A stretch of DNA of 22,739 nt from Bacteroidota bacterium (lineage in GTDB: Bacteria; Bacteroidota; Ignavibacteria; UBA10030; SZUA-254): assembly GCA_004322375.1 (NCBI GenBank), contig SCUC01000695.1, forward strand, positions 1-22,739, given 5' to 3'. Under the pieces are notes generated by a model. It was not told where the DNA came from. It saw only the letters and a list, made by a program, of their open reading frames with translations, and made no database searches. This document shows, piece after piece, positions 1 through 6,734 of this stretch. Within the stretch, counting starts at the first letter, position 1; every line of letters begins with the position of its first letter. The position numbers were made by a program, and so were the translations under genes.

Positions 1-2
1 TC

Positions 3-61
3 TAACTCATCCCCCTTCCCCCTTCTCTTGCAAGAGAAGGGGGATTGAGGGGGTTGAGTTA
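3..61. repeat. Near-perfect intergenic palindrome (hairpin repeat)
   Basis: The two arms are complementary over almost their full length, with runs of C (about 11-23) opposite runs of G (about 37-53) and a central CTCTTGCAAGAG core. A few mismatches and a small length difference separate the arms. It resembles the C-rich/G-rich palindromes scattered between genes in many environmental genomes. No T-tract follows, so it is more likely a dispersed palindromic repeat than a simple terminator. The window starts here, so its relation to the upstream gene is unknown. Confidence 0.7.
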
Positions 62-127
62 CGAGTCGAGCCTCGAAATTCAAAATTGGATAATAGCTTT
101 ATTACTGAATTGTATTGAAGTAAGAAT

Positions 128-1849
128 ATGCCGAATTACTTTACAGAAAATTCCGACCTTCAGTTCCATTTTAACAAGCTTGATTTGGGCGAAGTTGTCG
201 CGCTGGCAGAGGATAACTACGAGCAATCGAAACATTTCTCCTATGCCCCGGTGAATTACGAGGATGCGAAAGAGAATTATCGTAAAGTGCTGGAAGTTGT
301 GGGGGATATAGCCGGAAACTCTATAGCCTCCCGCGCCGCCGATGTTGATGTTGAAGGAGCAGTATTCAGCGACGGAAAAGTTACCTACGCTGCAGGCACT
401 CAGAAAAATATCCGCCAGCTTTCTCAGGCAGATGTGATGGGAATGATACTTCCGCGAAACTATGGAGGCCTGAATTTTCCGTTTACAATATACATGATGG
501 CAGTCGAGATGGTTTCACGGGCGGACGCTTCGCTGATGAATATTTTCGGTTTGCAGGATATAGGCGATACCATTCGTAAATTTGGCAACGAAGACCAGCG
601 ACAAGAGTTTCTCCCTCGAATATCTTCTGGCGAGCATACCGGCGCAATGGCTCTCACGGAACCGGATGCGGGGTCGGATTTGCAAGCGGTAAAACTTCAT
701 GCCTATCAGAATGATGAAGGGAAATGGTTCTTGCGGGGAGTGAAGAGATTTATTACGAATGGCAACGCGCGAGTATTGCTCGTTCTTGCTCGCTCGGAAG
801 CGGGAACAAAAGATGGCAGGGGCTTGAGCATGTTTGTCTGTTTTGGCAATGAGACCGTTAAGGTTCGCCGCATCGAGCATAAGCTCGGTATTCATGGCTC
901 GCCGACATGTGAGTTGCAATTTAACGACACACCGGCGCAGCTTGTCGGGAGCCGGAAGTTTGGACTGATTAAGTACGTTCTCGACCTTATGTACCGGGCG
1001 CGCATGGGAGTTTCATCCCAGGCGCTGGGCATCTCGCAGGCTGCGTATGAAGAGGCGTTACGGTATGCAAAAGAGCGGAAGCAATTCGGGAAACCGATTT
1101 ATGATATTCCCGTGGTAACCAATATATTGCTCGATATGCGCGTGATGCTCGAAAGCAACCGCTCGCTCCTGTATTCAACCGCCAAATGCGTTGATGAAAA
1201 GGAAAAATTAGAAGATTTGATAGAAAAGTTCAAAACAGAAGGCAAACCCTTTGCTGAAGAGAACGCGCGGTTGAAACAAGCTACTAAAATCGCTAACTTA
1301 TTGACGCCGATGACGAAATACGTGATAGCGGAGTCTGCAAACAAGATTACGTACGATGCCCTTCAAATTCACGGGGGAACGGGATATATGAAAGAATTTC
1401 GCGTAGAACGGCTTGTGCGCGATGCACGTATCACCAATATTTATGAGGGGACATCGCAGATGCAAATCGTCGCGGCTTCAGGAAACGTTATCAACGATAG
1501 TTTGGCTGATTTGTTTGCAGAGAAAGAGAGAAAAGAGTATAAAGGCGGACTAACAAAGCTCGCAAATCATTTGAAAGAAATACGACAACTCTTTCTCGAT
1601 AGCTTGAAATATGTCCTTGATAAAAAAGACAACAGTTTTCAGGATGTCGCGGCGAAGGATCTTGTTGAACTCTATAGCTATCTCTATATTGGCTATCTCC
1701 TGCTCGAAGAAGCGGAAACAGAACCGAGAAAGGTTTTTATTGCAAACAGGTATATCGTCAATTCACTCGCTAATGCCAGGAAAAATTCTGAAGCAATTAA
1801 GAACGAGCTGTTTTCCGATTTACTTCATGCGGATAAAATTCTTGTGTAG
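128..1849 (+). CDS. Acyl-CoA dehydrogenase, long (573 aa) form
   Basis: FAD-dependent alpha,beta-dehydrogenation of acyl-CoA thioesters, the first step of beta-oxidation, passing electrons towards ETF and the quinone pool. The first family signature LTEPDAGSD is at residues 176-184. The second lies in QIHGGTGYMKEFRVERLVRD (about 413-432), followed by IYEGTS with the probable catalytic Glu at 440. The usual family length is about 380-400 aa. The extra ~125 C-terminal residues match the longer bacterial class with an added helical C-terminal domain. An insertion of charged sequence lies around residues 355-385. The ATG at 128 gives a sensible N-terminus; the Shine-Dalgarno is weak. It is separated from the cytochrome genes by an intergenic repeat and is probably not part of their operon. 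Chain-length specificity cannot be read from sequence. Confidence 0.93.
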   Translation: MPNYFTENSDLQFHFNKLDLGEVVALAEDNYEQSKHFSYAPVNYEDAKENYRKVLEVVGDIAGNSIASRAADVDVEGAVFSDGKVTYAAGTQKNIRQLSQADVMGMILPRNYGGLNFPFTIYMMAVEMVSRADASLMNIFGLQDIGDTIRKFGNEDQRQEFLPRISSGEHTGAMALTEPDAGSDLQAVKLHAYQNDEGKWFLRGVKRFITNGNARVLLVLARSEAGTKDGRGLSMFVCFGNETVKVRRIEHKLGIHGSPTCELQFNDTPAQLVGSRKFGLIKYVLDLMYRARMGVSSQALGISQAAYEEALRYAKERKQFGKPIYDIPVVTNILLDMRVMLESNRSLLYSTAKCVDEKEKLEDLIEKFKTEGKPFAEENARLKQATKIANLLTPMTKYVIAESANKITYDALQIHGGTGYMKEFRVERLVRDARITNIYEGTSQMQIVAASGNVINDSLADLFAEKERKEYKGGLTKLANHLKEIRQLFLDSLKYVLDKKDNSFQDVAAKDLVELYSYLYIGYLLLEEAETEPRKVFIANRYIVNSLANARKNSEAIKNELFSDLLHADKILV

Positions 1850-1881
1850 GTTGTAAGTAATAGGTTATTGGTGTAAAGTCT

Positions 1882-1923
1882 AATGACGAATGACCAAGTA
1901 CCAAGTACAAAGTACGAAGAACA
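1882..1923. repeat. Degenerate 7-bp tandem repeat, 6 units
   Basis: Six consecutive heptamers follow the pattern AAKKACN, drifting from AATGAC-type units to AAGTAC-type units with a last, more diverged copy. It lies between the acyl-CoA dehydrogenase stop and the ribosome binding site of the next small gene. It does not encode anything recognisable. Confidence 0.75.
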
Positions 1924-1941
1924 AATATAAAGGAAAGAACA

Positions 1942-2154
1942 ATGACGAACGGTAATATGTTTTATTACAGAATCTATGATGATAAAGAACAGGTAAATTA
2001 CATTAGGACGGTTGTTGAGCAGAAAAAGATACGACAACTGCTTCAAGATTTTGAGAAAGTGCATCAGGAATATTACAATTCCGAGTTTATTCATTTTCTC
2101 AAAGAAAAAGACCCTCAAGCTGAATTAATCGAAGTAATGACGATAACATACTAA
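1942..2154 (+). CDS. Small protein of unknown function (70 aa)
   Basis: I do not recognise this protein. It starts at an ATG with a good upstream AAAGGAAAG at 1930-1938. The product is soluble, with no signal peptide or membrane segment. It is rich in charged and aromatic residues and probably mostly helical in its middle part (residues 15-55, with DFEKVHQEYY and FLKEK). The last residues are ELIEVMTITY. No cysteines or metal-binding motifs are visible. It is about 90 bp from the acyl-CoA dehydrogenase and 60 bp from the cytochrome operon, so it could belong to either or stand alone. Confidence 0.6.
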   Translation: MTNGNMFYYRIYDDKEQVNYIRTVVEQKKIRQLLQDFEKVHQEYYNSEFIHFLKEKDPQAELIEVMTITY

Positions 2155-2181
2155 TATGGTTTTTGTTGTAACAATATCATA

Positions 2182-2197
2182 CTTTCAGAACTGAAAG
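2182..2197. promoter_or_regulatory. Short inverted repeat upstream of cytochrome operon
   Basis: CTTTCAG and CTGAAAG form a perfect 7-bp inverted repeat separated by AA, centred about 25 bp before the ATG of the heptahaem cytochrome. In mRNA it could form only a weak hairpin with an unfavourably small loop, so an operator for a dimeric regulator is at least as likely. No promoter hexamers could be assigned confidently in the 60-bp spacer. Confidence 0.35.
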
Positions 2198-2214
2198 AAA
2201 GAATCTGTACAATC

Positions 2215-3711
2215 ATGAAACGAATATTTCCAAGTTCTTTTTATAATATCATTACACTGATAGGTGCGGCGATAGCGGGAATCAGCTTTTTGCTTATCGC
2301 ATTCCTGATGACCCTAGAAGCATTGGAGGAAAGTCCAAGCCCCTACATGGGTATTATTACCTTTATCATTCTTCCCATGTTTTTATTTTTAGGGTTGCTG
2401 TTTGTCGTGCTGGGCATACTTCGAGAACACCGCCGGGAGCGACTCGGTAAGCCGCATGGGCTTCATCTTCCGATTGTTGATTTGAATAATTCTCGTCATA
2501 GAACGGCATTTATGTTTTTTACGACAGGAACGGTTTTGGTGTTCGGCATCGGGGGATTTACGAGCTTTAAAGCGTACGAATATACTGAATCCGATCAGTT
2601 TTGCGGTGAGACGTGTCATACGGTAATGGAACCGGAATATACTGCATACCAGTATTCACCCCACGCGCGAGTCGGCTGCGTGCAATGTCACATCGGCTCA
2701 GGCGCGAGCTATTTTGTGAAATCGAAGCTTTCCGGCAGCTATCAAGTCTATTCAGTCTTGTTCAATAAATATCCCAAGCCGATCCCGACGCCAATCGAGA
2801 ACCTTCGTCCGGCGCAGCAAACATGCGAGCAATGCCATTGGCCCAAGCATTTTTTCAATGAAAAAGAACACACGAACACCTATTTTTTATCCGACGATAA
2901 AAACACAAAATGGACATTGAATTATTTGATGAAAATTGGGGGCGGGAACGTTGAAGCAGGACCGACATCAGGCATTCACTGGCACATGAACATTGCGCAT
3001 GAGGTTACGTATGCCGCCTTAGATAAAGAACGGCAAATTATTCCCTGGGTTCGTTCGCGAACTCCCGATGGAAAAGAAACAATCTATCGAAGCACGGAAA
3101 TTGAAGTAAGCGACGATTCCATTGCGCGTTCATTTCAGCGACGAATGGATTGCATAGATTGTCATAACCGCCCGACTCATATTTACCATCCTCCCGCTCG
3201 TTCGGTGAATCACATTATGGCGTTAGGGTGGATAGACCCGAAATTGCCGAACGTGAAGAGCGTGTCTGTGAAAGCGCTTGAATTTCCTTACACAACGAAG
3301 CAGTCCGGGCTCGACAGCATCAAGCTGTATATCAATGAGTATTATAAATCCAATCATCCTGATGTGTATGCTTCAAGTAAAGTTGCGATAGATAGCACAG
3401 TCGCTGAAGTTCAAAAAATTTTCAGCAGGAACTATTTCCCGGAAATGAGCGTCAACTGGAAATACTTTACCAATAACATCGGGCACCTGTATTATCCGGG
3501 GTGTTTCCGTTGTCATGATGGCAAGCATGTCAGTCCCGAAGGAAAAGTTCTCTCAAAAGATTGTAACACCTGCCATACCATACTTGCTCAACAATTCGAA
3601 CAAGATACATTGCGCATTTCGTTAGGCGGCATCGAATATCATCATCCGGTTGATATTGGAGACGCCTGGAAGGAAATGAACTGCAGTGATTGTCATAATA
3701 GTAATCAATAA
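2215..3711 (+). CDS. Heptahaem NapC/NirT-type inner-membrane cytochrome c, ImcH-like architecture
   Basis: Probable menaquinol-oxidising cytochrome delivering electrons to periplasmic multihaem carriers. There are three predicted membrane segments near residues 12-35, 46-69 and 98-117, then a periplasmic domain. Seven haem attachment motifs are seen: an unusual CX3CH at 130-135, then CXXCH at 155, 204, 313, 430, 450 and 490. The first pair lies in a NapC/NrfH-like stretch containing HTVMEPEYTAY and SPHARVGCVQCHIG, where the Met after the first motif is typical of that family. Three membrane segments, a NapC/NirT domain and seven haems match what is described for Geobacter ImcH, required for reduction of high-potential acceptors; orthology is inference. 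It is first of a seven-gene run and 11 bp ahead of the Rieske gene, so it may work with that complex rather than alone. Confidence 0.85.
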   Translation: MKRIFPSSFYNIITLIGAAIAGISFLLIAFLMTLEALEESPSPYMGIITFIILPMFLFLGLLFVVLGILREHRRERLGKPHGLHLPIVDLNNSRHRTAFMFFTTGTVLVFGIGGFTSFKAYEYTESDQFCGETCHTVMEPEYTAYQYSPHARVGCVQCHIGSGASYFVKSKLSGSYQVYSVLFNKYPKPIPTPIENLRPAQQTCEQCHWPKHFFNEKEHTNTYFLSDDKNTKWTLNYLMKIGGGNVEAGPTSGIHWHMNIAHEVTYAALDKERQIIPWVRSRTPDGKETIYRSTEIEVSDDSIARSFQRRMDCIDCHNRPTHIYHPPARSVNHIMALGWIDPKLPNVKSVSVKALEFPYTTKQSGLDSIKLYINEYYKSNHPDVYASSKVAIDSTVAEVQKIFSRNYFPEMSVNWKYFTNNIGHLYYPGCFRCHDGKHVSPEGKVLSKDCNTCHTILAQQFEQDTLRISLGGIEYHHPVDIGDAWKEMNCSDCHNSNQ

Positions 3712-3722
3712 GGAATCATGGA

Positions 3723-4169
3723 ATGAATGAATACCCGGAACAACCGAAAAAAAGAGACCTGCTCAAGCTCGTGCTAACAGGCGGACTTGTTGCATGGGCG
3801 GGGTCGGTCTTTTATCCGATTTTTGCCTATCTCAAACCGCCCAAGCAGCCGGAGGTTGAAGTCTCTAATGTAAAAGCAGGAAAGCTTGCTGATATACCCA
3901 AAGAGAGCGGAACGATAGTGAAGTTTGGCTCGAAGCCTGTGATACTTGTTCGTTCTGCAAAGGATGAGCTTCGGGCATTCGATGCGACCTGCACTCATCT
4001 CGATTGTACGGTGCAGTACAGTAAAGAGAAAGGCATGTTGTGGTGCGCATGCCATAACGGCACGTATGATTTAACGGGCAGAAATGTAGGCGGTCCGCCG
4101 CCGCGTCCCTTAGAAGAATATAGAGTAATTATACAAGGAGAGGAGGTTCTCATTTCGAAGAAATCATGA
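3723..4169 (+). CDS. Rieske [2Fe-2S] protein of a bc-type quinol oxidoreductase
   Basis: It takes one electron from quinol at the Qo site of its partner cytochrome b. One N-terminal membrane anchor (about 13-36) follows a KKRD sequence that looks like a degenerate twin-arginine motif with KR instead of RR. The cluster boxes are CTHLDC (90-95) and CACHNGTYD (108-116). By family rules C90, H92, C108 and H111 ligate the cluster and C95-C110 form the disulphide. The Ser that normally follows box II as CPCHGS is Gly here (113), while the Tyr two residues later is kept (115). Loss of that Ser lowers cluster potential in studied Rieske proteins, which fits menaquinol as substrate (inference). At 148 aa it is a compact member. 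It overlaps the cytochrome b gene by ATGA. Confidence 0.93.
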   Translation: MNEYPEQPKKRDLLKLVLTGGLVAWAGSVFYPIFAYLKPPKQPEVEVSNVKAGKLADIPKESGTIVKFGSKPVILVRSAKDELRAFDATCTHLDCTVQYSKEKGMLWCACHNGTYDLTGRNVGGPPPRPLEEYRVIIQGEEVLISKKS

Positions 4170-5245
4170 AAAAGCTATTGACTAAATATTATTCATGGAT
4201 TGATGAACGGGTTCATCTTGAAGATCTCGTTCACTTTATGGGGAAAAAATATGTCCCTATCCATCGCCATTCCGTATGGTATTACTTCGGAGGCGTTTCG
4301 TTGTTCCTGTTTATCATTCAGGTGATTACAGGCATCATGTTGTTGCTGTATTACAAGGGAAGCGAAGAGCTTGCGTTCGAAAGCATTCAATTTATTATTT
4401 CGAAAGTAGAATTCGGATGGCTCATTCGCTCGATTCATAGCTGGGCGGCAAATCTTTTCGTCCTCGCTGCAATGATTCACATGTTTAGCGTCTATTTTGA
4501 GAAGGCATATCGAAAGCCGCGAGAAATAACGTGGTTGACGGGAATGTTGATGTTCTTTCTTGCCTTAGGATTCGGGTTCAGTGGATATTTGCTGCCATGG
4601 AATGAACTCGCGTTCTTTGCAACAAAAGTAGGAACTGACATTGCCGGAGTTGTCCCTGGTATTGGGGAACCAATATTGTTATTCTTACGCGCAGGTGAAG
4701 ATGTCACCGGAGCTACCCTCTCCCGCTTTTTCGGATTTCATGTCGCCGTATTCCCCGGAATCTTTACCGTGTTACTGGGAATTCATTTAGTGCTGGTACA
4801 ACGGCAGGGGATGAGCGAACCTCATGGCTTTAATCCGAACGAAGGAAATGGAGAAAAAACAATGCCTTTTTTCCCCAATTTCTTATTGAGGGATTTACTG
4901 CTATGGTTAATTGTTTTGAATTTGCTTGCAATTCTTGCTGTATTTTTCCCTTGGGAGCTAGGCAAAAAAGCGGACGCATTTGCCCCGGCGCCGGCAGGAA
5001 TCAAGCCCGAATGGTATTTTATGTTTATGTTTCAAACCTTGAAATTGATTCCTGCAAAAATTTGGTTTATGGATGGAGAAGTGATAGGAATTCTCACGTT
5101 CGGGGCAGCGGGCGCGCTCTGGATGTTTGTTCCGTTTTGGGATAGAAAAAGCTCGAAAGGAGAAAAAAATCGGTTGATAAACTACTTAGGTATTTTTGCC
5201 GTTATCTATATCATCATTTTAACAATTTTGGGGTGGATATTATGA
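4166..5245 (+). CDS. Cytochrome b, fused b6/subunit IV type (359 aa)
   Basis: Membrane subunit holding two b haems and the quinone sites. I see about seven membrane helices, near residues 41-62, 85-111, 122-145, 185-212, 240-262, 300-323 and 338-358, equivalent to b6 (four) plus subunit IV (three) in one chain. Haem ligands are H91/H105 and H192/H207, spacings of 14 and 15, the latter as in b6-type proteins. The Qo motif PEWY is at 281-284. The KYVPIHRHSVWYYFGG region aligns with the part of b6 that carries the Cys binding haem ci. That position is Tyr, and I see no Cys anywhere in the protein, so haem ci should be absent. It is coupled to both neighbours by ATGA overlaps. No cytochrome c1 or f gene follows; a multihaem cytochrome takes that place. 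Confidence 0.95.
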   Translation: MKKLLTKYYSWIDERVHLEDLVHFMGKKYVPIHRHSVWYYFGGVSLFLFIIQVITGIMLLLYYKGSEELAFESIQFIISKVEFGWLIRSIHSWAANLFVLAAMIHMFSVYFEKAYRKPREITWLTGMLMFFLALGFGFSGYLLPWNELAFFATKVGTDIAGVVPGIGEPILLFLRAGEDVTGATLSRFFGFHVAVFPGIFTVLLGIHLVLVQRQGMSEPHGFNPNEGNGEKTMPFFPNFLLRDLLLWLIVLNLLAILAVFFPWELGKKADAFAPAPAGIKPEWYFMFMFQTLKLIPAKIWFMDGEVIGILTFGAAGALWMFVPFWDRKSSKGEKNRLINYLGIFAVIYIIILTILGWIL

Positions 5246-6720
5246 AGTATCTCTCTACAGCAATACTAAAGGTTACCCTGATATTGTGTTTTACGGGCAT
5301 AGCATTTGCACAGGATCAATGTTATACCTGTCATCAAGCTCTCGGTGATAAGCCTGCGACGATGTATAAAAAAGATATTCATTTTGCGAAAGGCATTTCT
5401 TGCGCGAGCTGTCATGGAGGCGATTCGAAAAAAGAGGAGATGGAAGCCGCGATGGATCCTGCCACAGGGTTTAAGGGAGTTCCCACCGGTGACGAGGTAT
5501 CGAAAACCTGCGCGACCTGTCATGCCGATGCAGAAAAAATGAAAACCCTCGGCTCAACACTACCGACTACGCAATGGGAACATCTTCAATCCAGCGTCCA
5601 CGGAAAGTTGAGCGTATCTGGGAAAGAGAATATTGTGCAGTGTACGACGTGTCACAGCGTGCATGATATTGTTTCCGTAAAAAATCCTACATCGCCTGTG
5701 TATCCGTTAAATGCCGTCAAGACATGCACGAAGTGCCATGCCGATGCTTCGTTCATGAAGACATACAATCCTTCGTTACCTGTGGATCAGTTCGAGAAAT
5801 ACCGCACAAGCGTTCATGGGACATTAAATGGCAAAGGCGACCCGAAGGCTGCAGAATGCGCAAGCTGTCACGGAAGCCATGACATTCGCTCTGCAAAAGA
5901 TGCAAAATCGAAAGTATATGCCGCTAACCTGCCTGCTACATGCTCGTCATGTCATAGCGATGCAGAGTATATGAAAGGCTACAACATTCCTACGGACCAG
6001 CATGCAAATTTCTCAAAAAGCGTTCATGGAATAGCATTGCTGGAAAAGCACGACATTGCCGCTCCTGCCTGTAATGATTGCCATGGCAATCATGGAGCCA
6101 TGCCCCCGGGAGTTGAATCAATTTCCAAAGTTTGCGGAACATGCCATGCTTTAAATGCCGATTTATTCTCATCAAGCCCGCACAAAAAGGCATTCGATGA
6201 ACGTAAATTACCTGAATGCGAAACATGTCATGGCAATCACGATATTTCTCCGGCTTCGAAATCTCTGCTGGGTGTCTCGAACGACGCAGTATGCAGTAAA
6301 TGCCACAGTGAGCAGGAAAATCCGAAAGGATTTACAGTAGCAAGAATGATGAGAACTATGATTGACAGTCTTGAAACCCTCGAACAAACCGCATCAGGTC
6401 TCATTGATGAAGCGGAACAGAAAGGTATGGAAGTTTCTGAATCCAAATTTAAGCTGAGAGATGCCCATCAAGCGAGATTACAATCGCGAACGGCTGTCCA
6501 TTCATTCAATGAAGAGAAATTCCGGGAAGTCGTTACAAAAGGATTGACCGTTGCTCATGAAGTCGGCACCGAGGGGAAAGCTGCCGTTGATGAATTTTAT
6601 TTCCGTCGCTGGGGGCTTGGCGTCGCGACACTAATCATCACGATAGTCGGCATATCGTTGTACTTGATGATCCGGCGGATAGAACGCCGACAAAGTTTAA
6701 GTAAAACAAAAACACAATAG
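5242..6720 (+). CDS. Undecahaem cytochrome c, periplasmic with C-terminal membrane anchor
   Basis: Electron carrier likely accepting electrons from the cytochrome b/Rieske pair. The ATG at 5242 overlaps the cytochrome b stop as ATGA and gives a clean signal peptide ending AFA|Q; a GTG nine bases upstream is less likely. Eleven CXXCH motifs start at residues 27, 54, 90, 134, 162, 206, 234, 277, 298, 326 and 351. From residue 90 the chain is built of about four tandem dihaem modules of roughly 50-72 aa with the pattern CXXCHADA..MK...SVHG...CXXCHGNHDI. A haem-free, probably coiled-coil region (365-455) precedes one membrane helix (458-476) and a basic tail (IRRIERRQ), so the haem part faces the periplasm. 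It could replace cytochrome c1 or wire the complex to soluble cytochromes. I cannot assign it to a named family. Confidence 0.9.
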   Translation: MKYLSTAILKVTLILCFTGIAFAQDQCYTCHQALGDKPATMYKKDIHFAKGISCASCHGGDSKKEEMEAAMDPATGFKGVPTGDEVSKTCATCHADAEKMKTLGSTLPTTQWEHLQSSVHGKLSVSGKENIVQCTTCHSVHDIVSVKNPTSPVYPLNAVKTCTKCHADASFMKTYNPSLPVDQFEKYRTSVHGTLNGKGDPKAAECASCHGSHDIRSAKDAKSKVYAANLPATCSSCHSDAEYMKGYNIPTDQHANFSKSVHGIALLEKHDIAAPACNDCHGNHGAMPPGVESISKVCGTCHALNADLFSSSPHKKAFDERKLPECETCHGNHDISPASKSLLGVSNDAVCSKCHSEQENPKGFTVARMMRTMIDSLETLEQTASGLIDEAEQKGMEVSESKFKLRDAHQARLQSRTAVHSFNEEKFREVVTKGLTVAHEVGTEGKAAVDEFYFRRWGLGVATLIITIVGISLYLMIRRIERRQSLSKTKTQ

Positions 6721-6734
6721 ATGGAATTCATTCA

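Noticed and set aside
515..919. Minus-strand open frame of 134 codons
   Set aside because: Antisense to the conserved core of the acyl-CoA dehydrogenase; no recognisable features.
2155..2214. Sigma-54 promoter before the heptahaem cytochrome (TGGTTT...TTGT)
   Set aside because: The -24 and -12 elements are at the wrong spacing and the GC doublet is missing.
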